The translations under genes and the position numbers were made by a program. Source: Cryomorphaceae bacterium BACL7 MAG-120322-bin74 (GTDB lineage: Bacteria; Bacteroidota; Bacteroidia; Flavobacteriales; Schleiferiaceae). Taken from it: 56,008 nt of DNA. Under the pieces are notes generated by a model, which saw only the letters and a program-made list of their open reading frames with translations, had not been told where the DNA came from and made no database searches. Shown piece after piece: positions 41,555 to 51,028 of the stretch. Each line of letters begins with the position of its first letter. Position 1 is the stretch's first letter. The stretch covers positions 1 to 56,008 of the forward strand of contig LICG01000010.1 of the NCBI GenBank assembly GCA_001438205.1, in the 5' to 3' direction.

Positions 41555-44500
41555 TTAGAATCCAGTTGGGTCAAATGGACGAAGGGTTCCAAAGAATTTA
41601 ATTACTTTCTCGCCGATGCCAGGGGCATCAATGTGAAGAAGGTACACGCCACTTGCGATAGGAACACCATAATTATTTTTCAAGTCCCAATACAACCACG
41701 TGTCACTGTTGTCCTTGCGCAATGTGCGCACCAAAGCTCCTTCTACGGAGTAAATATTGATGGTGCAATTTACGGGCAGATTGGTGATTTTAACCAAGTT
41801 ATCCAACTGTGACTGCTCATAGGCAGACATACTGAAGTATGGATTTGGCACCACGCGAATGTTGTCCAAAGCATTGAAAGCCACAAGATTGTTGCCCTTG
41901 TCTGTGGCCACATTGTTGGTGTTAAAGTTGTATAAAGGATTGCTGTTGTTGGTGCCATCCGTTTCATACTTCTCATAGGGGCGTGCTATACGGATACGTA
42001 CGCGCGCATCCGAAGGCATATCCGTGTACAGATCTCGGTCAGCAAAGCGTCGATCCATCAATGGAATGCTTACCCACATCAAGGACTTGGTAACTTTATT
42101 GCGATTCAGAATCTGGCCCATGTTATTCAACTCGGTATAAAGTGGGTTGAGGGTCTCATCAGCTCCCGTATAATCCAAAGGCACTTTAGAAAGTCCTTGT
42201 TGGAAGAAGGGCCCAAAAACATAAATGTTGTGCTGGCCACCAAACTTAAAACCACCTGTAACAGGATCCGCAGGGTAGGTTGATAGACGGTCTGAAGGGT
42301 TGAACAACATATCATTGCCATTGTCCGCTACCATCCATGAATTCTCACCAAAGGCGATATTCAAACGAGTACCCGTCTCAACGTCAATCGCATAGCCAGG
42401 GAACCAAGACCATCCTGTCTCCGTTGCGTTACGAACCAACGTGCCGTCAGGCTGCTTGTCCCAACTCAACCCTGAACGCAAACGCCATTTGCGCACGGCG
42501 CCTTCTGTCAAATCTTGGTCTTCACCCATTTCCAATACAGGAACGCGCGTCCATTTGGTATGATCCTTTGTGAAGACAATGTCCACACTATGCAAATCAC
42601 GTGGATTCATGCGGGCACTAAAGGCAGACATCGAAGAGTCTGCCGGACCCATACCATAGATATTGTTGCCTGCATCGTACCCGCGACCCAAATAACTCAC
42701 ATAGGGGAATGGCCCCCATGTCCCACCTACAATATTTGTAAATAGTGACTTTGGGTCATTCGGATAATCACGGTAATAAGAGCCTGGTTTAGACGAAAGG
42801 TCATTTTGGCCTGCTAAAATCCAGTTGCGCGGTCCATAGCTGTCGTCATCTTTGACACCAGATAACCACGTTTGGGTTGGATCTTCATAAATAACTTCTG
42901 ATTCAAGAATTCCTGCATTACGTGCATTATCCGGGTCATTTCCTGGATTCTCCTGGTCACGAATCTCAACGCTCAATCCAAGTTCAGGAATAATCTGCTC
43001 ATTAATAAAGGAGATCGCGGTCATAGATGTCGCAATCACATTGCCTGCCATATCCTCTACCTGCCAGTTAGCATTGCTGCCCGTGCCATCAAAACGCAAG
43101 CGGTAGTTACCAGAAGGTACATTCAAGGGATCCACCACTTTCACATTGACAGGGCCATATCCACTCTTGTACGTGGGGTTACTCAAAACATAATTTTTGA
43201 CAATTGCATCATGAGAGGCTGAATCTAATTCTAATGTTGTTCCGCCATTGCCCATTCCTTCGATGCGCGTGATGATCGGGCTATATCCATACGATGAATT
43301 CTGAACGGTTCCACCGGCCTCAGAGTCCACCATGTGCGGAATGCCCTGGTATTTCTTCACGTTGTTACGTCCACCCAGGAAGGGCTTACGCTGCCCACTA
43401 GGATGAAGTACTAGATCAAACGGCTCGTACTCGTTGTATGCATAAGCCACCACCGTGAAATAGTAGGGGGTATGATTGACTAAACGACGGTCTGTACCCG
43501 TTGCAAATGCATCTTCCTTTACGCGGAAACTCATCTGAATGCCTTCATCATTATTTTCAAGCGTCATGTCCTGAGGGATCAACAACTCTAAGTCTGCATC
43601 TAGTTCCCAGTTGATCAAACGCGCAATGCCGTTCTTGATGTCACACTGGGCAATCAAACGCGCTTGGTTGGGATCATACCGGTCACCGACAGAAGCGTTG
43701 GCATTGGTCATTTGGAAGATTTGAAATCCTTCAAACTTAAACGTGTTGTCCGAGAAAGGAATCAACGGATCAATTTCTTCGTAATCCAAGTGCTGGTTGT
43801 TCTGCCCATCACGGTAGCTCAGCATCAAAATCACTTCGCGGTCAAGCTCTTGAATTTCCATATCTGGGGCATCGGGGCCATTCAAGATTTGGAAACAATT
43901 GTCAAATAAGCTTTGCGCCTTATCGTCCGCAATCAAAATCTTTTCTACAGAAGCAAATAAGTCTGCCTTGTTGTAGTCACGCTCCCAAACCACACCTGTC
44001 GTGATAAAGTTGAGGGCGCCAGGCGCCAAGGAGAAGGGTCCGGCATTGTGCAAACCACGCTTATCTTCTGAGTTGTTTGGCGACTCATACCAGTTTTGAG
44101 AGGCAGTTGGTGCATTGTTTCCGGTTGTGTCATAGGTATTACCGGGGTAGGCAAATAGCGTAGATAATCCAGAACCATCCGCAGTGAATCCGTCACCATT
44201 GGCAGGGTTACCTGGACCTGAAGGTGTCTCAACCACCAATGGATTCCCATTCTTCCAACGCGACTGCATAAAGTTATAATACTCCGCAGCGGTATTTGGG
44301 TTACCAGAGAAGGCAGATCCTGTATTGTTGTAATACATGAAACCTGACATGATGATACGCTCATTGACCCCGGTAACAGGGTTTTCTTCTACACAGTCTC
44401 CATTGTCATCCCGCACCCCATCAATACAACCATCACGGTCATTATCAAGTCCATCAAAATAGTCTGCAAAGGGACCCTGGAAGAAGTCAAACCCTACCGC

Positions 44501-45523
44501 AGGTGGGTTGAGGCCATAGCCCAAAGGGCCTTCATCATTTAAGTCCGCATTGTAGCAATAACCCAATCCACGAGGGATGTCGCAACCAATGATGTCATCC
44601 AAATAGTTACCCAAGTCCGGGTCAAACCATGTAGAGAAGTAGGTATTGGTTAACCGGAAAGTCGATTTATTGATGATCCGGTAATTATTGAAGGTCATGT
44701 TGTTAATCTCGTCATTCGTGGCAAATGAAAATGCCTGTGCACGAATCTCGAAACCAAGCGCACCCGCAGAAGTTTCTGTGTGGATGTTACCACGGTCATT
44801 ATAGACCCACCAAATCGTCTGGTCACCATAAAGGACATCCGTCTCTTTTCGGCGGCAGTCAAATTGACGATCTAAGTCATACGCTGGATAGTCTTCTAAT
44901 GGGTCATAACGCTGGTCGCCATCAAGGTCAATGAAGGGCGCTAATTGGTAGGGCAATTCCCCTTCTGCACCGTGTGCTGGCCATTCCAAAATAATGTCAG
45001 GAATATTGCCTTCATAGCCAGGGAATTTATCAGCGACATCACAATCAGGATCGTTTTTACAAAGCAACCAAGCGCGGTGCATTTCTACTTCTTCACGTGT
45101 AATCAACCACTGTTTGTCATACTTATCGCAAATTTCTTTGTTGATAGACGCAAGGCCGTCCGTTGAAAGAGGGCCAGGCCAGAAGTCAACACCACGCTGA
45201 CGATAGGTCACAGCAGCTAATTTGAGCTGATTTCCTTCGTCCAATCCACCAAGCCAAAGGGCACCAGCAAACATGGAGTGCTTACCGCCTCCTTTAGGCA
45301 CCTCGTAACGCGCAGTGTTCAAATCCCACCACATGTCACCACCGGCTAGGATGGTTGCACGAACGTTGTTAATGTTTAGGTCGGTCTGGGCACGTGCAGG
45401 CTGGCAGAGCTCCTCAACCGTTTTGTTTGAAAGTCCTCTCGCCCCTACCGTATTGATATCGGGACGGGCAGTTAATGCGGCTGTAGCAGCCAGCCAGGCA
45501 AAACCAAATAGAATCTTCTTCAT
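41555..45523 (-). CDS. Giant secreted protein of a TonB/PorV-like operon
   Basis: About 1322 residues. Signal peptide MKKILFGFAWLAATAALTAR (ATG at 45523; the frame opens seven codons earlier without support). The N-terminal third is rich in Trp, Tyr and Asp and holds calcium-type loops DLDGDQRYDPLEDYPAYD and DGLDNDRDGCIDGVRDDNGD. The C-terminus NCTINIYSVEGALVRTLRKD and GVYLLHIDAPGIGEKVIKFF is a FlgD-like/T9SS type fold, suggesting export by the type IX system. No enzymatic motif was recognised. It starts 21 bases after the TonB receptor gene and is followed by the PorV-like gene 11 bases later. Confidence 0.8.
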   Translation of the reverse strand: MKKILFGFAWLAATAALTARPDINTVGARGLSNKTVEELCQPARAQTDLNINNVRATILAGGDMWWDLNTARYEVPKGGGKHSMFAGALWLGGLDEGNQLKLAAVTYRQRGVDFWPGPLSTDGLASINKEICDKYDKQWLITREEVEMHRAWLLCKNDPDCDVADKFPGYEGNIPDIILEWPAHGAEGELPYQLAPFIDLDGDQRYDPLEDYPAYDLDRQFDCRRKETDVLYGDQTIWWVYNDRGNIHTETSAGALGFEIRAQAFSFATNDEINNMTFNNYRIINKSTFRLTNTYFSTWFDPDLGNYLDDIIGCDIPRGLGYCYNADLNDEGPLGYGLNPPAVGFDFFQGPFADYFDGLDNDRDGCIDGVRDDNGDCVEENPVTGVNERIIMSGFMYYNNTGSAFSGNPNTAAEYYNFMQSRWKNGNPLVVETPSGPGNPANGDGFTADGSGLSTLFAYPGNTYDTTGNNAPTASQNWYESPNNSEDKRGLHNAGPFSLAPGALNFITTGVVWERDYNKADLFASVEKILIADDKAQSLFDNCFQILNGPDAPDMEIQELDREVILMLSYRDGQNNQHLDYEEIDPLIPFSDNTFKFEGFQIFQMTNANASVGDRYDPNQARLIAQCDIKNGIARLINWELDADLELLIPQDMTLENNDEGIQMSFRVKEDAFATGTDRRLVNHTPYYFTVVAYAYNEYEPFDLVLHPSGQRKPFLGGRNNVKKYQGIPHMVDSEAGGTVQNSSYGYSPIITRIEGMGNGGTTLELDSASHDAIVKNYVLSNPTYKSGYGPVNVKVVDPLNVPSGNYRLRFDGTGSNANWQVEDMAGNVIATSMTAISFINEQIIPELGLSVEIRDQENPGNDPDNARNAGILESEVIYEDPTQTWLSGVKDDDSYGPRNWILAGQNDLSSKPGSYYRDYPNDPKSLFTNIVGGTWGPFPYVSYLGRGYDAGNNIYGMGPADSSMSAFSARMNPRDLHSVDIVFTKDHTKWTRVPVLEMGEDQDLTEGAVRKWRLRSGLSWDKQPDGTLVRNATETGWSWFPGYAIDVETGTRLNIAFGENSWMVADNGNDMLFNPSDRLSTYPADPVTGGFKFGGQHNIYVFGPFFQQGLSKVPLDYTGADETLNPLYTELNNMGQILNRNKVTKSLMWVSIPLMDRRFADRDLYTDMPSDARVRIRIARPYEKYETDGTNNSNPLYNFNTNNVATDKGNNLVAFNALDNIRVVPNPYFSMSAYEQSQLDNLVKITNLPVNCTINIYSVEGALVRTLRKDNSDTWLYWDLKNNYGVPIASGVYLLHIDAPGIGEKVIKFFGTLRPFDPTGF

Positions 45524-45544
45524 AGGAATTCGGAATTCAATCAT

Positions 45545-48500
45545 TTACAAACCTAGGCGCACACCTAGGCGAATTTGACGGGGAACAGAGAAGTTGAAAG
45601 GATTGACCATGCTTACGTTATACAAGTCAGCAAATGACTGCGCATTGGTCGTAAACAAAATGGCCTGCTGGCCCCGTGAGGATGCCAAGTATCCATCGTC
45701 CGTAGGAGACCCTGTGAACGGATAGATATTAAGAACATTGGCGGTATTCAAGAGGTTCAATACCTGCATGTATACTTCAACGCTCTTTTTATTTTTTGCA
45801 TAATACCAAACCTTGTTGGCTGTCATGTCAATCTTATACTGCCAGGGCTTACGTGAGCCGTTGAGGACCCCCACAATAGGGGAAGCTAATTCGGTCAAAG
45901 CATAGGCACGCACACGACGTGAATAGGGCCAGCCTGAAAATGCCGTACCCAATAGGTTCACCCCTGCATTTTCAAAAATGCGGATGTTCTTGATCACTGG
46001 ACCGTTGTAATCCGTTCCCTTTCCATAGCGGAAGTCAAGATTTCCTGAGACAGTATGACGCTGGTCATAGTCCAATGGCTGGATATAGCGCAAGTTGGGT
46101 TGACCCGAACGCGCTAGGGCAAGACCGGAGTTTACACCCGAACCCGTACCATCTGCAAAGGAGAGTGAGTACTGCGCATTCAACATGACATTTCCTGTGC
46201 GGCGCATGTCATACTGAAAGCTAAATCCTTTTGCAGTAGTGAAGTCACGATTGCCATACATAATGTAGGTGGTAGGATAGGCCTCCGTAACGGAAACGGT
46301 TTGGATCAAGTCGCGGTACTCTCGGTAGAAGGCATTGACCTTTAAGGCAGAACGCTCGCCCAACATTTGACGGAAACCAATTTCATATTCCGTCATTTTC
46401 TGAGGAAGCAACTCTGGGTTAGGCAAAGTGGAAGATCCATACTCCAAGTTCACATAGTTGACTGGGTTAAAGCGGGACAGCCCAGCACTGGGACGCTGAA
46501 CCAATAGGTCGTAGTGCGCAAAGAACTCCGCCTCATCCGAAATAGGGAACTGGAATGAGATACGTGGAGACACCGTCACCTGGGGGCTGTAATCCTTGAA
46601 GCTTTTCTCGCTCAAGACAGGCTGATCTGGATTGCCCTGATCTGTAAAGTTGTCTTCAAAGATCCAAGGCTTTGCCTGACCCCCTGAAAGATTAGAAATG
46701 AGGGTAGGATTAGATTGCGGTGAGCCATCTGCATTAAACCAATCGAAGCCACTGCGGTAACCCACAATACGCTTCGGGTTCTTGATGTTGTCTACATACA
46801 CAACATAATCATCCCCAATTGATTCTGGGATATCGCTTCCTTCAAGGCCGCCCATGGCGCGCACATCCGCCACCGTGCGGCTATTGTAAAGGGTAAAGGG
46901 ATCCTTTAACACGGGCTGGTTGGCGTCAAAGCGGTCAACACGCACACCGATATTAAAAAAGAGGTCATTGAATAGAAACTGATCTTGGATATACCCTGCC
47001 ATGTAAATCGGCTGGAACGCGGCCATAGGATAGGTGCGGTTTCCGTTGGCATCCTTTGCCTTGAAGAAGTCAGACAAAGACGGATTATACGTCAGCATTT
47101 GGCCTGTGTAATCATAGCCATAATAGCTTACATAAGAACCCCCACCGAAGTTGAGTAATTCTTGTGCGCTGAAGAGGCCCAAGCCACCGTATGACATTAA
47201 GTCCTCTGGATTGATGTTGTCCACATCCAGTAATACTTGGTCTGCACCATCTTTATCCAGGCCAAGCGCAATGCGAAGGTTGCGGTCAAAAGTACGCGGC
47301 TTATTTACGTCCAACGCACGGTTATAATTGATGGTGTCTTGGAAAACACCGTCGCGGAAGACCAGAATAGGATTCTCTGTATCTAATTCCTTCATATGAT
47401 CATTCTGCAGATTGCGCATCAAGGTCCATAAGGCCGTTCCTCCCACACTGAATCCGCGGTCAAAACGTTGCTCATATTCAAGACCTGCAATCAAAGAGTG
47501 TCCGCCGATATCAAAATTGGTTGAGGCCGTGATACGGAACTGTTCTGCCTGGCTATAGCCATAGTTGGTTTGAATTGTCCCCACATTGCCAAACAGGCTA
47601 TAAATGCTGTAGGGCGATTGACCATTCAATAGTCCTCCCCCTTGTTGGATGTTGGTCAAGTTATTGATTTGGTTGTTGATCTGCCCTGAAGCCACTAAGT
47701 CATAGTAGGTGGAGGTATAGTTCGCCAAAATAGGATTGTACGCACTCGGGGTAAATTGAACGGCTGTATCTAAGTCGAGCAACTTACGGAAGGCATTGAT
47801 TCCAGTTTTTTCATCTTGACCAAAGCCATAGAAGGAGGTTCGCTGGGTCTCAAAATTACCCACGTGGCCATAACGGAAGATATTGTCACGGTGGTTAGGA
47901 TCCCAGTTGCGGTCTAAGTTGCGGGTATAGTCTACTTGAATGGTGTAATACGCATTTTTGATCAAGGATTCTGCATCCTCACCTGCGCCACCAAACTGCT
48001 GTGTGAAGCGCATATAGGTGGAAAAGTCACGGGAGTTATATGCCCCGTTGTTCTGCCAGTTCATCAAAGAATTCGAGAAGCTCGCATTCCGGCCAAAACC
48101 TTGGTTGAATCGCGCACCGATCACCAAATTCGTTTTTTTGCTCGTTTTGATGTTGATGTTACCCGTAGCACGGATGCCATTGGTCGCTACATTCAATCGG
48201 CTATTTGCCGTCTCAAGATCATCTGAGCGCAGTAATTCCGCTGCACGGATCGTTCCCAGCCCTGCTGCTGTCGGCAGTAAAGGGTTTTGTTGCAATCTCA
48301 ACAACACATCATCCTTGACCTTGTATACAGGGAGTGAATACGGGCGTCCATCTCCGTTGTGCTGGATCTCTGCAGAGAAGAGGTATCCTACAATGGGTGC
48401 TTCTGTTTTCTTGTTGCGCAAAAGGGGGCCACCAATGGTCAACCCGCCCAGGTGATAGTTATAGGGGTCGAACAAAGCAGAGGTGACATATTCTGCTGTA

Positions 48501-49195
48501 CCAAAAAACCGTGGCGAAGGGCCGCGCGTGGTGGTGGAAATGACACCCCCGGTGACGTCCCCATAGTTGGCAGGAATACCCCCTGTGATAATTTCTGTTG
48601 TTTGAATCGCCTCACGCGGAAGGTTAATATCGCCACGCACTTTTACCCCATCAATGAAGACAACGTTTGCATCTCCACGACCTCCACGGAAATAGCTTGC
48701 ACCTGAACTTTCATCTTGCACAACCCCTGACGTCAGGGTTAGCACGCCACTCACGCCACGTGTTGCGAGGTTACGAATCTGTTCAGCCCCGAAGGTGACA
48801 GAGGTTTTACCTTTTTCAATCAAAGGCGCTTCATATGAAGCGGTGACTTCTACTTCGCCCAAGACTACGTCAGCCGAAGAAAGCTTAAAGTCAATGTTGG
48901 TAATACGTCCACCATCAATGGTAACACCCGTAAGCGTGCTCTTGTTGTAGCCAAACGCCTCACAAGAAAGAGTATACGTTCCAGTCTGGACAGGGTTGAT
49001 GTTGTAGTTGCCATCAAAGTCCGTTTGGCCTTTCGCAATCTCGTATCCTCCAGAGAGAACGCGAATAATAGCTTGGTACTGCTCTTCCCCCGATTTCTTG
49101 TCGGTGACGGTTCCTTTTAACTGTCCTGGTCGCTGTGCATGTGCCGTAAAGCCAAGGGCTAAAGCCAACAAGAGTACTCCAAATCGAATGCGCAT
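45545..49195 (-). CDS. Large TonB-dependent receptor
   Basis: 1216 residues. Start at 49195 gives signal peptide MRIRFGVLLLALALGFTAHA; the frame extends further upstream. A CarboxypepD_reg-like domain (about 22-110: GQLKGTVTDKKSGEEQYQAI, GGRITNIDFKLSSADVVLGE) is followed by a plug (RNLATRGVSGVLTLTSGVVQ, FRGGRGDANVVFIDGVKVRG) and a large barrel whose last strand is PRQIRLGVRLGL. It probably works with the giant secreted protein and PorV-like barrel as a surface uptake or export-linked complex. The intergenic region upstream (49196-49290) has only imperfect promoter boxes. Confidence 0.92.
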   Translation of the reverse strand: MRIRFGVLLLALALGFTAHAQRPGQLKGTVTDKKSGEEQYQAIIRVLSGGYEIAKGQTDFDGNYNINPVQTGTYTLSCEAFGYNKSTLTGVTIDGGRITNIDFKLSSADVVLGEVEVTASYEAPLIEKGKTSVTFGAEQIRNLATRGVSGVLTLTSGVVQDESSGASYFRGGRGDANVVFIDGVKVRGDINLPREAIQTTEIITGGIPANYGDVTGGVISTTTRGPSPRFFGTAEYVTSALFDPYNYHLGGLTIGGPLLRNKKTEAPIVGYLFSAEIQHNGDGRPYSLPVYKVKDDVLLRLQQNPLLPTAAGLGTIRAAELLRSDDLETANSRLNVATNGIRATGNINIKTSKKTNLVIGARFNQGFGRNASFSNSLMNWQNNGAYNSRDFSTYMRFTQQFGGAGEDAESLIKNAYYTIQVDYTRNLDRNWDPNHRDNIFRYGHVGNFETQRTSFYGFGQDEKTGINAFRKLLDLDTAVQFTPSAYNPILANYTSTYYDLVASGQINNQINNLTNIQQGGGLLNGQSPYSIYSLFGNVGTIQTNYGYSQAEQFRITASTNFDIGGHSLIAGLEYEQRFDRGFSVGGTALWTLMRNLQNDHMKELDTENPILVFRDGVFQDTINYNRALDVNKPRTFDRNLRIALGLDKDGADQVLLDVDNINPEDLMSYGGLGLFSAQELLNFGGGSYVSYYGYDYTGQMLTYNPSLSDFFKAKDANGNRTYPMAAFQPIYMAGYIQDQFLFNDLFFNIGVRVDRFDANQPVLKDPFTLYNSRTVADVRAMGGLEGSDIPESIGDDYVVYVDNIKNPKRIVGYRSGFDWFNADGSPQSNPTLISNLSGGQAKPWIFEDNFTDQGNPDQPVLSEKSFKDYSPQVTVSPRISFQFPISDEAEFFAHYDLLVQRPSAGLSRFNPVNYVNLEYGSSTLPNPELLPQKMTEYEIGFRQMLGERSALKVNAFYREYRDLIQTVSVTEAYPTTYIMYGNRDFTTAKGFSFQYDMRRTGNVMLNAQYSLSFADGTGSGVNSGLALARSGQPNLRYIQPLDYDQRHTVSGNLDFRYGKGTDYNGPVIKNIRIFENAGVNLLGTAFSGWPYSRRVRAYALTELASPIVGVLNGSRKPWQYKIDMTANKVWYYAKNKKSVEVYMQVLNLLNTANVLNIYPFTGSPTDDGYLASSRGQQAILFTTNAQSFADLYNVSMVNPFNFSVPRQIRLGVRLGL

Positions 49196-49290
49196 AAGTC
49201 GTGCGTTTAGGTCGTGATTTTGCAAATCCTTAAAGGATCTAAGTAGCGAAAATAACCAATAAATCCTGCCCTTTGGCGTTATTTGGACCA

Positions 49291-49298
49291 TAGATTTG
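49291..49298 (+). promoter_or_regulatory. -7 box for the Rieske-like lipoprotein
   Basis: TAGATTTG ends 6 bases before the ATG at 49305, predicting a leaderless or nearly leaderless transcript. Confidence 0.5.
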
Positions 49299-49304
49299 TA
49301 GAAA

Positions 49305-49736
49305 ATGAAACGACTCGTACTTTTCTTTGGTGTTTTTGCAGGTGTTCTCGGCTGTGATAACCGCTCGCAGCAACACCCTGTCCCCTACGTTCCGGTCAAT
49401 GAGACCATCTACGTAAATACCCCATCAGCCTATGATCTTCAGTTTGTAGGGGGTGCCGTGGCCTATCCCGGATGGGGGTACCGTGGAGGGGTTATTTACC
49501 GTCGGACACAATTTGGAGACGCCAATGATTTTGGGGTGTATGACCTTTGCTGTCCAAACCACGTATCCAGCGCCTGCGGCACTCTTTTCCTAGTAGACAA
49601 TTTAACGGCAGAATGCCCGTGTGATGGCCAACAATTTCTACTTTTTGACGGCCAAGCCTTAGACGGTGTCAGTACATGGGGATTGCGGCCCTATCAAGTC
49701 GGTTACGACGGCGTGGCGCTGTACATTTCAAATTAA
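49305..49736 (+). CDS. Degenerate Rieske-like lipoprotein
   Basis: 143 residues. Lipobox VLGC at residues 14-17. The C-terminal half looks like a Rieske [2Fe-2S] domain: DLCCPNHVSSACG (C82, C83, H86) and ECPCDGQQFLLFDGQALDG (C104, C106, D107). A true site needs CxH and CxxH; here the first has two spacer residues and the second His is Asp107. The fold is likely kept but the cluster lost. Other members sit beside TonB receptors; here it is divergent from the large receptor. Function unknown. Confidence 0.7.
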   Translation: MKRLVLFFGVFAGVLGCDNRSQQHPVPYVPVNETIYVNTPSAYDLQFVGGAVAYPGWGYRGGVIYRRTQFGDANDFGVYDLCCPNHVSSACGTLFLVDNLTAECPCDGQQFLLFDGQALDGVSTWGLRPYQVGYDGVALYISN

Positions 49737-49856
49737 GGGTACGGGTGGGCGTCTTTCTTGGATCAATCCAAGCACAGAAGCCCCTGCTTCACGTGAGATG
49801 CTGTAGCTTTCTCCTTCACATTTAATAAGAAGACCCCCTGGGTCAAAGCTCTGTTC
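49731..49856 (-). other. 42-codon open stretch directly past the desaturase stop
   Basis: After the desaturase TAG the same frame stays open for 42 codons and reads EQSFDPGGLLIKCEGESYSI followed by SREAGASVLGLIQERRPPVP. No ATG, and no early GTG or TTG, is present. It may be a readthrough extension, a decayed gene or chance. It overlaps the last codons of the convergent Rieske-like gene. No terminator is visible in this gap. Confidence 0.3.
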
Positions 49857-50948
49857 CTAAGCCATTTGACCCATTAGGCGCAGATGCGCTACATGCGACT
49901 TAACCGCACTGGCGAAGGTTTTAAATTCGGTATAAGAGACATTAAATTCTGAGCACGTCTCTTTCACGATTTTGGCTAAATCAGGGTAGTGTATGTGCGA
50001 GATCCGGGGGAAAAGATGATGTTCTACCTGAAAATTGAGACCGCCCAAGAACCAAGTCAAGAACTTGCTTTTCGTAGCAAAATTAGCCGTGGTAGTAATC
50101 TGATGAATGGCCCATTCCTCTTCGGTCTCAAGGGCTTTCTCATGGGAGTGCGATGCAAAGGATGCTTCGGTCACCACGTGGGCTAATTGAAATACAAACG
50201 CGAGAACAAATCCAGCTACCATGCCCATCAACATAAAACCTCCAAGCCAAGGTAAAAAGCCCAATTTCAATATAGGAAATCCGACAAACAGGCCAAGATG
50301 CAACGCTTTCCACCCCCAAAAACCTATGTGCTGAGCACGTGTCAGCTTAGGAATTGGCACATTGCCTACTTTCCCTAGAAAGTATTTTTTGTAGTCCGTG
50401 TAGACGACCCATTGGATGTACAAAAATGCATAGAGTGCTGAAAAGTAAATGTGCTGAAAGCGGTGGATGCCCAATCGCTCTTGACTAGGCGCCATGCGCA
50501 ACAAGGCGCCAGCATCAATATCGTCATCTACCCCTTCAATATTGGTAAAGGTGTGGTGCACGGTGTTGTGCTTGGTTTTCCACATCAAAATACTTGCGCC
50601 CAAAAAGTTGACGGTATGACCTGCCATTTCGTTGAGCCAATCATACTTTGAAAAGCTCCCATGGGCACCGTCATGCATAATGTTAAAACCAATGGCTGCA
50701 GTAAGAAGGCCCATGGCCAACCACAACATCCACGCCACTTCAAATGTGGGGGCGGCAATGACCAAGCTGAGGTAGGATGCTAAAAAAGCGGTAATAAAGA
50801 AGCCCGTCTTCACATAAAGTCGCATATTGCCTTTTGGGCTAATATTATTCGAGGTGAAGTGGGCATTGACCCGCTTGGTCAATTCTTGATAGAAAGGCTG
50901 ACCCGCTTTGGGCGCAAACCGCGGCGCACGGAAAAGAGGTTGTGACAT
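49857..50948 (-). CDS. Membrane fatty acid desaturase (acyl-CoA / linoleoyl-type)
   Basis: 363 residues. Three histidine boxes bind the di-iron centre: MHDGAHGSF, KHNTVHHTF and QVEHHLFP. Helical segments lie at about 50-95 and 200-240. It introduces a double bond into acyl chains, likely for membrane fluidity. The regiospecificity (delta-9, delta-6 or other) cannot be told; the HDGAH and QxxHH boxes resemble front-end type enzymes without the cytochrome b5 domain. The -7 box TACCTTCG ends 5 bases before the ATG, so the mRNA is probably leaderless. Confidence 0.92.
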   Translation of the reverse strand: MSQPLFRAPRFAPKAGQPFYQELTKRVNAHFTSNNISPKGNMRLYVKTGFFITAFLASYLSLVIAAPTFEVAWMLWLAMGLLTAAIGFNIMHDGAHGSFSKYDWLNEMAGHTVNFLGASILMWKTKHNTVHHTFTNIEGVDDDIDAGALLRMAPSQERLGIHRFQHIYFSALYAFLYIQWVVYTDYKKYFLGKVGNVPIPKLTRAQHIGFWGWKALHLGLFVGFPILKLGFLPWLGGFMLMGMVAGFVLAFVFQLAHVVTEASFASHSHEKALETEEEWAIHQITTTANFATKSKFLTWFLGGLNFQVEHHLFPRISHIHYPDLAKIVKETCSEFNVSYTEFKTFASAVKSHVAHLRLMGQMA

Positions 50949-50953
50949 AGTGA

Positions 50954-50961
50954 CGAAGGTA
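50954..50961 (-). promoter_or_regulatory. -7 box for the desaturase
   Basis: TACCTTCG on the minus strand (one mismatch), ending 5 bases before the ATG at 50948. Confidence 0.45.
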
Positions 50962-51028
50962 ATACCAAATAAACCCCAAATTGTCCAAAGGGTTCATTTT
51001 GGATGGTGTTTGGCCTATGCGCACAACA

